A stretch of DNA of 64,000 nt from Cudoniella acicularis (lineage: Eukaryota > Ascomycota > Leotiomycetes > Helotiales > Helotiaceae). Position 1 is the first letter of the stretch. Each line of letters begins with the position of its first letter. Made by a program: the position numbers and the translations under genes. The DNA is taken from contig JAAMPI010000036.1 in assembly GCA_013054445.1 (NCBI GenBank), forward strand, positions 23,896 to 87,895, given 5' to 3'. Shown piece by piece: positions 1 through 10,601 of the stretch. Below the pieces are notes generated by a model that saw only the letters and a program-made list of their open reading frames with translations, made no database searches and was not told the DNA's origin.

Positions 1-1011
1 TTACGGAGGCTCGTTTTAGTCAGTTTCTCACCCCAACAACTGACAATGCGTCTTAAAAATCCTAATTATTCCAGTACAAACCACCAACCCAGTTATAGGA
101 AGATCGTTACTAGACTTTCAATGATGACCGGCCGACGTTGTGTGACAGTGAGCCAGCGCCTAGCCCCTCAAGACCCATTTCCATCTGCACTGCTGGACGT
201 ATTTCATGGGTACCTTTCCCTGCTTTCACCACCAGCAGGATCATTAAACGCCCCTATTTCACCAGAAAATATCATACTAGCTGGCGATAGTTCTGGAGCA
301 TGTCTAGCACTCGGGTTGATTCAGACTATCTTAACATTACGACGGAACGGATTGTCTTCTATCAACTTCCATGGCAACACAGTAGAACTCGCACTTCCAG
401 CTGGCCTTACATTACTGAGTACAGTTGGAGATTTGACAAATGGCCTTCCCTCCACAAAGGAAAACTTTAATTCTGACTATTTCCCGCTTGGTGGTCCACC
501 TTCAAACCAACTTGGCTTCCCAACTTGTTCTCTATGGCCTACAAATCCAATAAGGGACAATATTTATTGCGATGCTACAACTTTGTATCATCCAATCGCT
601 GGCCCTGCTGCAGCGAAAGACTGGACTGGCTCCCCGCCTTTATGCTTCCTGAGTGGACAGGAACAAGCCATTGATGGAGTGAACATCATTGCACAAACGG
701 CATACAACCAAGGAGTACCCATTTTCCTACAAGAGTACGAGACTATGCCGCACTGTTTCATGTGGCTTTTGCCGGAATCACCCCAGGCCCAAAAGTGCTG
801 GAAGGTGTGGTCGCGATTATGTACTTCGCTTCTGAAAACGGGCATCAAACCGGAGGCTACCTTTGTGAAGGCGAAAGGGGTAGAGGAAGAACAGAGGGAT
901 TTGAGAAATATTTCTCGCCTGGATGTAGACGAGGCTCGCATACTCATGCGAGAGGGTGCTAAAATACACAAATTTCCTTCTGGGAAAAGAGCCGGTGGGG
1001 CAATGCTTTAA
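1..1011 (+). CDS. HSL-family alpha/beta hydrolase (esterase/steryl acetyl hydrolase type), 5' truncated
   Basis: The frame is open from base 1 to a TAA at 1009-1011, so the gene runs in from the left; the first ATG at 46 is probably internal. The nucleophile motif GDSSG lies about residues 80-84 counted from that ATG (Ser82), preceded by the RLAPQDPFPSAL block typical of hormone-sensitive-lipase-like hydrolases. EQAIDG near residue 207 fits the acidic residue and MPHCF near residue 234 the catalytic histidine, so the triad looks complete. The upstream HGG oxyanion-hole segment would lie left of the window. Family members cleave ester or acetyl groups from small hydrophobic substrates; the substrate here is unknown. 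The tail after residue 260 is charged and not conserved in the family. Confidence 0.8.
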   Translation, partial: LRRLVLVSFSPQQLTMRLKNPNYSSTNHQPSYRKIVTRLSMMTGRRCVTVSQRLAPQDPFPSALLDVFHGYLSLLSPPAGSLNAPISPENIILAGDSSGACLALGLIQTILTLRRNGLSSINFHGNTVELALPAGLTLLSTVGDLTNGLPSTKENFNSDYFPLGGPPSNQLGFPTCSLWPTNPIRDNIYCDATTLYHPIAGPAAAKDWTGSPPLCFLSGQEQAIDGVNIIAQTAYNQGVPIFLQEYETMPHCFMWLLPESPQAQKCWKVWSRLCTSLLKTGIKPEATFVKAKGVEEEQRDLRNISRLDVDEARILMREGAKIHKFPSGKRAGGAML

Positions 1012-2533
1012 ATAGCATATTCAAAAAAATGGCATCGTAACGGTGGTTTCATGTAAATTAAGGTCCTTCGTTGTTCTCCATTAGGTCGCGAATTGTGTGT
1101 AGCAGTAGGGAGCTCATTGCGGAATCAGGTCGGACTTCTTTAGTCTACGGCCTCACACTTGTGATAGATCCTCCCATCTCTAGCTGAGGCTTAGTCCTTA
1201 ACCCAGCTTGAAGCTCCCCCAGTGTTCCGAAAAAACACCACATCCAATACTTTGTTGTTATCGGCCATAACTTCGTGGGAGCAGCGACCAAGGCAGATAT
1301 TGACTTGTCCGGAACCTGGGGATGCATGAAATCCATGATTTGCTCTTGGATTTGCGTCGCGGATTTGCGGAAAGACAACAACCAACGTAAGGACAGGCAT
1401 ACCTGCGGATATCTTTTCACATTATCTAGAAGTCTCGCGCCCTTTGGCAATTATTGCTAGAGACTGCCCGAGCAATTAATAATTGAGACTCCCTCCCCAT
1501 TCTCCAATCTCAATTATCATCGCAGAAATAGGCCCCGCAGATACGCCATGAATCCCTCTTTCCCACACCACTTGCTTCAATTATATTTCTTATCAAAGAT
1601 GTAAAACTCGAGGGGTCTGGCAGGGCAATAGGTCTTCGAAGGGTTGGTGATTGCTTCGCGCAAAATTTGGGTTAAGTATTGAAATGGGCGGGCAATCGAG
1701 AATCCTCCGCAATCCGCATTATCTTCTACATCGATTAGACTTGATATCAATGCGTATGCGACAAACGACTTCGATAGATAATTGTCGCTGAAGCTAGCAG
1801 TCGAAATTAAAGATAGGAGGTAGTCGGACTGAGCTTCGCCAAGTGAAGCTGGTGGCGCGCTGACAAATCATCTGCACTACCTATGTTTAACTCAACGTCA
1901 GTCCTCACTTCTCAAGAACAAATACACATATTGCTGCAGAACAGTATTTCCCCCCTTTAAATTCCAACGGAAGGTAAAGGGCTGTCTGTTGTTCCGAATT
2001 CATGACCAAGCCAGTTGCCCAATCTGATATTTGATGGTCCCGATCCAAAAGCTTGCAGGCCAAACTTACTCCCTTTCCCTCTCTCTGATGATTTGATCAT
2101 AATCGCATCACTACTTCTCAATCGTTTGTTGTTCTTGTAGTGCCTGTGTGCTTGCTTTTAGCAATCATTCAAGGAAAAAACAATGACTACAAGTGTTTTG
2201 AGTATCCACGTTGCGGGTCAAGGAATTGGGTTGTGTTTTGAGACGTTGATATTTTCTTGTATGCAGTACTACTCTTCCCAAATCCCACTTGCATTTATCC
2301 TTCATTAAAGAGCTTAGGTATAATAGCCTGGAACATCATGAATCCTATCAGCATAGAGAGTGCGAGTCGCGACGGTACGGAAATCCCAACACAAAGTTGT
2401 ACCCCTTTCTATTCATGATCCTTGGCAGTCTTCCAGGAGTTGGCCTATTTTTTCATCTTTTGGCAGCTGCGGTCGAGATTTGAGAATGGACCAAAACGGA
2501 GGTGGGAAGCTGAAGGGATGCTGCAACCCAACT
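1012..2533. other. Intergenic, no supported gene
   Basis: Only short ORFs on both strands without recognisable motifs or splice-consistent partners. I see no RNA gene or repeat here. Confidence 0.5.
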
Positions 2534-2764
2534 CTATTCTGCTGCAGCAGTTTGTTCTGGAGTTTGTTCTGGAGTGCTTTCCGCGTCTTGGCAGCCACGA
2601 TTTCGCAGCGAAGCTTCATACTCCTCACACATGTAGCAGATGTAGTATCTTCGGTACACGTCAAAGAGCGCGTCTTCGCATACCAGATCATTGTTGTTCT
2701 CGCACTCCAATCGCGCCAGGTGGGTGTGACTGCAGTCATATCTCCAAGCGACGATAAAGCACAT
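2534..2764 (-). CDS. Small cysteine-containing hypothetical protein (76 aa)
   Basis: ATG-initiated single-exon ORF. It has an N-terminal MCxxxxxYxCxH arrangement (MCFIVAWRYDCSHTH), further cysteines at ECENNN, VCED and an ICYMC pair, then an acidic/glutamine tail with a TPEQTPEQ repeat. Small fungal proteins with a Y-C-x-H...C...C-x-x-C layout are common and may bind zinc; that is inference. The cysteine pattern only makes sense in this frame, which is why it is preferred over the longer plus-strand ORF at 2360-2839. It could also be a chance ORF. Confidence 0.4.
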   Translation of the reverse strand: MCFIVAWRYDCSHTHLARLECENNNDLVCEDALFDVYRRYYICYMCEEYEASLRNRGCQDAESTPEQTPEQTAAAE

Positions 2765-3091
2765 GTTGATGGATTGGTGGTTGGAGAATTTAGAAGGGAT
2801 GATTATTGTGTATTGTTTCGTCTGTATAATTCTTGTTGATGGGGCTTTGTTTGTTCGTAGAGAGTATTGCTTCTCGCAGGTACGCGGTGCGGGAGGATCG
2901 CTCGAGTCCCAAAGGTGGTGATTTGACTTGGTCGAGATCGAGGCGATTATAGCACTACCAAGTCCTTATCAGCATCATTGACTTGATTTCCAGCGAATGA
3001 CGCGAACCTTTATTGTTTTGTATCTTGTGTGTGGGTTTGCTTTGCAGGTTGCGGTCGGAGACTCAGCAGGACGGACTCGACCGACGAAGAT

Positions 3092-3388
3092 TTAGCTCAT
3101 TACCCTTATTATTGGTCTCCCACTCGCTCTGGAATCTGCGCTTCGGAACCTTTGCGTACTGAGTCTATTCCCCTCCAGTTCCTTCTCCAACTCTTCCGCC
3201 AAAGGCTTTGTTTTCTCTTTCAACTCCTGAATCACCCTCCGCATTTGCTGTTTATTTCGCTCGACCTCTTGATATTCGTCACGCTGCAAGCAGAGATCGC
3301 ATGGTTGATAGATTGTATGATAATCCACGGTTCGGTTTATGGCCTCACAGCAGTAGGGATTATCAATTTCGCAGGACACTCGAGACAT
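3092..3388 (-). CDS. Small cysteine/coiled-coil hypothetical protein (98 aa)
   Basis: ATG-initiated ORF with an N-terminal cysteine cluster (SCEIDNPYCCEAIN, then QPCDLC) followed by about 45 charged residues (DEYQEVERNKQQMRRVIQEL and on) that read as a coiled coil. The compact Cys-x-x-Cys-plus-helix layout resembles the 2534-2764 gene 330 bp downstream on the same strand, and the two may be related. A GTAATG near the end could be a donor, so the C-terminus is uncertain. No function can be assigned. Confidence 0.4.
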   Translation of the reverse strand: MSRVSCEIDNPYCCEAINRTVDYHTIYQPCDLCLQRDEYQEVERNKQQMRRVIQELKEKTKPLAEELEKELEGNRLSTQRFRSADSRASGRPIIRVMS

Positions 3389-4486
3389 GACTGACGATAG
3401 TTAGCATAGACTCAGAAGAAAGTTCAATATCAACTTGCAAGTGTGGCCGCACTCTGTGCCTTTATACGCTATCACGGTAAGAACACACATTGTAGCTTGG
3501 ATGTAGTCGGCTCTTGATGTTTGAAATTTGGTATTGATTAAAGTTCTTGTTTTTGAATCTTAAACCAAAAAAAAGAAATTGGAGTGTTGATTATTAAGAG
3601 AAGCTTCCTGTGTTGAATTTTCACTGCTGGCAGATCGATTATCGATAAGAGAGGCAAGTGCCTGGCCTATCTCCGCACCTTCCTTGTCCGTCACCCCGAT
3701 TCACTTTCAGTTCCTTCCTGACTTCTAAAGAAAGTTTCACTGCAGTCAATGACCACACAGGCTACAGACAGTTCTAGTTATTTAGCTTGTTAAATGACAA
3801 GGGGGGTATTTCTATTATCTCCAGTTTCTGGTTTCTGCAGCAAGAGAATGTTTTCATAGGACAAAACATTGGATATAGATATTTGAGTAAGCGCCTATGT
3901 CTAGTTCCTTCCTTCCTGGCATTTGTCCCTGTGCGAATATATATACACCTTTGTTATGGTTATGCTCTTATTTTCTTATGTGAATCGTCAAGTGTGCACA
4001 GAGGCTCTTGTTCGTGTCATTATTCGCAAGACTTTTATTATACTCAACTTAAGACACTGACAGGTGAGAGTCTCCTATTTGTCAACTGATGCATTGAATT
4101 TTCGTTGAGCAGCTGGTCCTTGTGTCAGTCCTAGTAAAACATAGGATGGATTCACTGAAGCCTGGACTCGCTTATTTTACTCCTAATATACTGACAGCCT
4201 CAGACAAGCGAGAGTGTTTTATCTTTTTCCCTAATGTATTGACTGTTTCAAATTAGCAAGTCCATAAATTTCAGTAAGACCTAGCATGGATTAACTAAAT
4301 CTTGGAGACTCGGACTCGCTTACAAGATGTTTCAGAGGCATTGCGACCAGCACAGGATTCTTTTTATATATCAGAGCCTCTTTTCTATTACCAGTTTTCC
4401 TAGTTCCTGGCACAAAACATGTACCAAGTACCAAGTAAAGTCATCAAGCAGCAACACCAACAGGCTAAGCAAAATAAAACGCCACA
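3389..4486. other. Intergenic with a diverged direct duplication
   Basis: No gene supported. It contains the weak duplication annotated at 4126-4323 and short ORFs only. Confidence 0.4.
4126..4323. repeat. Diverged direct repeat, about 50 bp, two copies
   Basis: Roughly 4126-4175 and 4273-4323 share the order CAG..CCTAG..CAT..GGATT.A.T.AA..C.TGG and end in GGACTCGCTTA. Several substitutions and small gaps separate them; the spacing is about 147 bp. It is probably an old local duplication. Confidence 0.35.
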
Positions 4487-5824
4487 ATGTCTGAAGACTT
4501 CCACCCTCTTGAACGCCAGGGCTGCCAGCGTCATCGACGCAGCTCTCATCATCCATTTAATGAGAGGCACATGCAGCCATGTAATGAATGCAAAACTGGA
4601 CGGCAGCAAGCTGAGGAAGCCTGGGCTGATGCACAGCAAGCGCACGCTAACTGCTTGCCCTATTTAGCCTTACCACCACCAACAAAAGCAAAGGGAAACA
4701 GTTCTCTTCCTACATTACATTTATCAACAAGCTTTGAGGAATTCATCTACAGGCAAAGAGATATATCTCGAGATCCACTGATGACAGAGCAGGAAGTCCC
4801 CGAACACGAAGTCTATTCCTACATCCATTTCCTCCGCGACCAAGCCCACAACTACCTAGGTCCCTCGAGCGGCGATCCAGACTGGCCAACAAAACTGTAC
4901 CAATTCGGAAGCACCGTGGAGCAAATGTGGAGCCGCGAGATGAAAAAGCTGCGTCACATCAGCACGCTCAACTTCGGGCAATGGCTCCACGAAAAGCGTC
5001 TTCGCCACCATCAATACCGAAATATCAAGCGCCGAGATTTCATGAAAACACGCTGGAACTGGAACGCTATGATGCACGAGTACCTCGCGTACCTGTTACT
5101 GAAATCAGGAAAGTAAGATTACGTCCAGAAATTCGTTCTCGAGCGGGAGAAACCGGCTATGGATGATAGAAGAGAGCTCATCGGCCTCCCACGCAGAGAC
5201 AAGATCTACGCTGGGCTCCTCGTCGCGACTGCAAGTCAATCATCTGATGAAAAGCGTCAAGGCACAACTCCACCCAGAGACAAAGAAATGGAAGGCTCAG
5301 ACGATGAACACGAATCTGATCCTGCGATGAAACTCTCCAAATATGAGACCCTGGTGAAGAAAAACACCGAGGACCTGCACATCGAAATGCACCGCGAAAT
5401 CGAAGAAAAAGCCAACCTCCACACCGACATGACCCCTCCAGACTCAATATGCAGCGCAGTCATCGCCCTCTATATCCGACAAGTCTACGAGCAAATGCGC
5501 CGAGAGGAACTCCGCAACAACGGACCCATCACCAACAACTCCTCTGAAGCACGCCGTATCAAGCGTCATCAACTGCTAATTCGTGATTGGCTTAATCTTT
5601 ACTATGAGATGGTGCAAAGCCATGACGGTTATGCTAATTTTCTGAGCGATACGCTTACCGATTTGGAGGTTATGGTTGAGAGGAGGGAGAGGGTGGAGAT
5701 TAAGATTTGCGTGAGAGAGGAAGATATCGTGTATGCGAGTAGGATGGAGGGGCTTATGAGGGAGTTTTTGGGGAAGTATGGGAAATTGTGTAAGTGGATT
5801 CGGAGTAGCAGTGGGATTTTTTGA
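4487..5824 (+). CDS. Hypothetical two-exon protein, 426 aa, charged and helix-rich
   Basis: Exons 4487-5112 and 5170-5824. A canonical GTAAGA donor at 5113 and a TAG acceptor ending 5169 remove a 57-nt intron that otherwise causes a stop, and the two frames join exactly (626+655 nt, 427 codons). The N-terminal 60 residues hold scattered Cys/His (CQRHRRSSHH, CNECKTGR) that could be a metal site. The rest is rich in Glu/Arg/His with long predicted helices (for example MHREIEEKANLHTDM, MVERRERVEIK). I recognise no domain. The acceptor context is modest, but frame continuity supports the model. Confidence 0.6.
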
Positions 5825-6959
5825 GGAGACATGGGGTGCGTTGAGGTGAGGTAATTTTGTGAATTGAGGGTAAAGATCGTTCTTCGCGCATTTATGCCTT
5901 TTAGGTAAGGAGTATCTTTACTACTTTCTCTTGTTTCTCTTAGCGTAGTAAACGACCGATCTTCTATAATAAAATATTATTTTACCAGACTATTTTAATC
6001 CGTATATTTAAATCTAAACAACAATTAATACTCGTCTTTCATTTCCTTCAAATCGATTTTCATATCGCGAAATAGTTGAAAACACTTCAAATTACGAAAA
6101 TAAGCACTAATGTAATTGAAGACCAGGATAATAAAGAGATTATTGAAATGTAAGTGGTGATTATATACTATCTTTAAGGCTGTTAAGCTTTGAAGTGTGG
6201 TTATCGAATTTCTCACGATTTCGCTAATTTAAAACAGGTAGTAGGATGTCTACTTCCTACCAGTGCTACTCTGGCATTCTCTTCATGTCATTCACTTCTT
6301 GGGTTTATATCACTGCGAGATATTGGGCACCAGGCAACGACGCACTGGTTGGCTTTCTACGAGACTGAAACTGTGAGAGCCTGAGGATAGATATAGATAT
6401 GGGCATATGGATAGATAGGTGGATATATACTTCCGGTAGTATCACTCTGTCGTGTTAGTCAGTCTTCACTCTTGAGATTATTAGTAAGTGAAATTTCTCT
6501 ACTCTAATTAACTAAACAAACTAAGTAATTTATTTCAAAGCTAAGAATAAGAGGTTTCTAATCTATATCTAACTTCTAAAAGAAAATCTTTTATTTTTAA
6601 ACGTTATCTAGTTTAATCTTAATAATTAATAAAAGATAAAAAATATTTATTTTTTTAAATATTATTCTTTTATATTGGTTTTATGGTATAATTAATATTA
6701 TATGGAGCTATATTTATAATATAGAAAGAGAATATAGAATAGAATAGTATAGTTAATATTAAATAATAAAAAAGTAAATAAAAGATTAAGTTCAAGTTAA
6801 GATATTATTATTTTAAACTATAAAATAATATATATCAAAGAAAAAGTAAAATTATTTATTTACTCGGTATACAGGGTATATATAAATCACAAAAAGGTGA
6901 TTATGTCATTCATTACACAAGGAACACTAGATCTAACACTGCCAGCTGAAATCACCCTT
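5825..6959. other. Intergenic, strongly AT-rich from about 6480 to 6890
   Basis: No coding signal. About 6480-6890 is nearly all A/T with TTAATATT and ATATAT runs, standing out from neighbouring genes. It looks like a decayed, possibly RIP-mutated repeat, but no element can be recognised. Confidence 0.45.
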
Positions 6960-9900
6960 CTATCTTGTGTGTGCACGGCTAGGAGCAGCAAGGAAAGGAG
7001 ACGAAGTCGAATTCACGAACTCGTCTCTCTCCCCCTCAACAATCGTCTCAGAATCGATACCCTGGACAGCAGGAGAATTTTGGTTTTGTGCAGAGACGCT
7101 CAAGGGTTGCTGGCTATGGCCTGGGTTTGCGTTAGATCGTACGTGTGCCCTGTTGCCGAACCCGGACTCGGACCCGGACCCGGCTCCTTGTTCGCCGCTA
7201 GCCATGGTGGCATTATTAGTAGCGAAACCCTCATCGTAACTTGCTCCAAAACTGGCACCACGAGTGCCTGCCGTAGTTCCTGTTGATGTACCTGCCGGAA
7301 CATATGACGATGGACCATTCTGGTCTTTCCGCTGGTGATTCATACTAGCGTCCACAACCTTTGCAGCCACTTCGAGAAGGGCAAACGCGATTGCCACGCT
7401 TGGTAGAATGAGGACATCCGGTTTTGTAATCCCGGGCATGTTTTCGATTTTCCAATACGCGATGCTCCAGATGGCCGCGGCGAGGAAGGAGCCGCTTATG
7501 ACGTACCTAGGGATGAGATATATAATTAGTTGAAAAGTTGAGGTGGGGCGGGGTTAGTTGGAAGAAGGGTGGTGTGGGGTAGGTAGGTAGGTAGCTTACG
7601 GAGCTTCGAAATTGAATGCAGAGATTCCCATGCGGATGGTCCTGCTGGTGAGTAAGGCGCCGCCGATAAATAAACTAGGAATAACTCTGTGAGCGAGAGG
7701 TATATCCAAGGATGGAGGGAAGCAGGAAAGCAGGAAAGCGCACATACCCGACCATGACTCCCCAGGTATTATCACTCGCATCTCTCACAAAGCCATAGAG
7801 CCAAAGGAATGCCACTGTGCACAGCACACATAAAAGTCTCCTTTGCTTCTTGGGACAATGATTCTCCCGACATGAACCGTCTTGGCACTTCTTTCTCTGG
7901 CAGTTTTTCTCGGCGCAATTCTTTTCGTGACAATTCCTTTTTCGTAATTCATCGATACAATACTGAGATAAAAGCTGGCATGTCAGAATGATGAGGCCTG
8001 CCACGACAACTTCGTACAAGGATATTAAAAGATTGATGGCTTTCTGGCGAAATATCGTTCCTATATCTGAATCGCCGGCGGCACCACTAGAGCTGCCAGA
8101 GTTACCCGTACCAGGAGAAGAGCCGGATGTGCTTTCTGATATATCGGCACTTGACGTGGAAAGAGATATATCTGTCGTTGCTTTTGCTGAGCTTGCTGGT
8201 GTAACCGACGGGATGACTGCTGCTTGCGCATGCTTGAAGAAGAAAGTAGATGCGATGCCAAGAGTCGCTATGATTGGGTTACCGCGGATGGGACTTAGCA
8301 ATGCGGCAAGGAGCTCAGCGGTGTTAACGTTCCTGCGACTTTTCAGTTTTGATGGTCAAAAGATCGAGCGGGAACAGGAACATATATATACGAACCTAAA
8401 GACTACATTTGTTAGTCCACTTGCAATCTCCCCTATTTTCAACGCAGCTTCCTTTGTGATGAAACTAAGTCCTGTCCCCGGCGGAAAAATGTCGAGCAAG
8501 TGGGTGAAATTTGTATCTAGGTACGGGGTATATATATCTCCGACCATCGAATGAAAAGCTTCCGGGGCTGTTGGGGCTAGCAGGGGGATTTTGGTCCACG
8601 CGTTGAATATCGTCTGACAAACCTGTTCCGCTATTATAAACGTTTCATGTTTCAACGCTTTCTTTTCGTATTGCTGAAGAAGAGCCTTCTCTTCCTCGCT
8701 TATAACCGGCCGCCGATAATAACCAATATTCTTAGGGTGTTTTTGTCCTTTCGCGCTTAAGGGAATTCTGGAGGCCTGTGAGGGGTGAGACTTGACTTTG
8801 TCGTCCAACAGCTCAGCTGCGTCGCTGGAAAGCTGGGGCTTTCTGGCCGAATCTTTTGACGCGGGGTTGTCTTCCAAATTGGGGGGTTTGGGGGTAGAGA
8901 CAAGTCTCGTAGGCGGCGATTTGCCCATAGATGGATCATGCTCATCGCGCTTAGAGAAGACGTCTCTCGAGCCTTGTTTGTTGTAGACATCATTGTTCGC
9001 AGGGACGAATAGAGATTTGAATCTGGTACCTTTTCGGAATGGATTGTCAGCGCCAGCGTACCGGCCAAAGCGACGTGCTTCCTTTCTAGCCTGTCGTTTT
9101 GTTTGAGCTGCAAGGAGATGTATCAGCAAGTGGACGACGAGGTTTTGGACACCGCTAATGCTCTATGAGCTGCGGATGCCGCGAGGGGAAAGGGGGAGTT
9201 ACCTATATTGAAGTTCTGTGCTGTGTCTCTCGCGGCCTGGTTCGCATCAAGCTGCGTCATTATTGTATCCATGGTTTCAAATAGCTCCACTTCCTGTGCG
9301 TTTTGAGAAAAATTCTTATCCCTGACACCCGCAAACAAATCCGCTACCCAGCCTTCTAGTACGTCCAACGGCTCTCTCCCCAAAATGACCAGCTTCATCT
9401 TATCCGCCAAATAATGCTTCTCATAGAACTCCATAAACGTTGGTCCATTCGATAGGGATTTCTCCAATTGATGTAACCCCCACGGCTCATTCTGCAAGTT
9501 CTTCTTATTTTCCAAGTCGACAGCTCGTAATTCTTGGTCAAGGGTCGAGGAAGAGAAGAGGGGATTAATGAAGAATTGTGCAAATCGGTCGAGCGCACCG
9601 TACAATGGCGATGTCTCGGCATTCTCTCCCGCTGTCGTTGCCCCTACCTCAAAATAGTAATTCGTAGATGTGGCGCCCACGTATGCATTTGAGCTTCCTG
9701 AGTGTGCTTTGAGGTATTGGGAGTATGAGTTTTCCACGGGGTACTTCTTCGTTCCCATGAAAAGAAGGTGTCTGTTAAATACAATGTTAGCTTTATCTGT
9801 ATGTGAAACTTGAGGAAGGGAGAGAAACTCTCGCACTTACTCCACGTCATGGGCCATTCCTGGGAGATCCTCATTACCAGTGTTGACGTCCATGGCCGCG

Positions 9901-10097
9901 CTGGCCTTGTCGGTAATAGCATCGTGGACAAGAAGCACCTCGAGTTGATTGGGTAGCCTTATAACTCTGTATGAGCGCTCGTCGAGGGAAGGGGTTTCGA
10001 ATTTGTCCGTGATCCTCTCGCAGTCTGGTCCTTTTTTGTGTTCTCCTAAGGGATTATCGAAGCCCCCAGGAGTTTGGGTCTGCGATAGAGTAGACAT
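6960..10097 (-). CDS. Chimera: insulinase-like M16 N-domain fused to a Cys-rich multi-pass membrane tail (918 aa, 6 exons)
   Basis: Exons (5' to 3') 10097-9841, 9771-9203, 9107-8396, 8332-7748, 7686-7600 and 7506-6960; every junction keeps frame (2757 nt). Residues 40-270 match the first domain of insulin-degrading enzyme (M16): zinc motif HDVEH at 83-87, created across intron 1, the FMGTKKYPVENSYSQYL block, and a third-ligand Glu near 173 (VDLENKKN). The remaining three M16 domains are absent. Also missing is the stretch normally lying between LEK and the LVILGRE strand. Next comes a basic/disordered linker and a helical region (about 280-510). The tail after 512 is membrane-like: a hydrophobic segment, a Ser/Thr-rich stretch, a TM helix, six cysteines at exact five-residue spacing, further TM helices and a Ser/Gly-rich end. 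Two adjacent genes are possible, but no stop or ATG separates the parts. Confidence 0.6.
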
Positions 10098-10601
10098 GAC
10101 GAATACGCCTAGGCAGAGACAACCTGGCGTTCGTAGCCGTTGCAGTTCTTCTTGCCGGGTGTATTGAGCAATCCAAGAGGCAATCGAAATCGTAGCACAG
10201 TATAGTGGAGAGATTGTTGATTTCGATGTTGACAGGCCGGACAGACAAACCTTGAGGTTGAGATTCGCTCAATTGTCTGAAGAGAGGCTCATCGCGGGGC
10301 AAGCCACAAAAGACCAGGGCCCACGTCAGATCATGATGACGAACGAGGAAGCCTTATCGTCCCGAACCTCAGAATTCGAATGTTCAAGTCGAACGTCCAC
10401 ACCCACAAGCAAAACCATTTCTTCAATCAACAGAACGAACTTTTGAAAGAGCAAATAAGCATCAGGAGCAGGGAATGAGCACAGAGAGGCACTCGCGCTG
10501 ATTCTCTTGGAGATACACAACTTCTCTTCAAAACGTCATTTCAATTGCACTTACTTTCGACCATCAACAACGACCTAGGTGTTGGCAGATCTCGAGCAGT
10601 C
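10098..10601. promoter_or_regulatory. Divergent intergenic region (promoters of 6960-10097 and 10602-12027)
   Basis: About 500 bp between two outward-facing starts. No clear TATA box was seen. ORFs here have no motifs. Confidence 0.4.
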
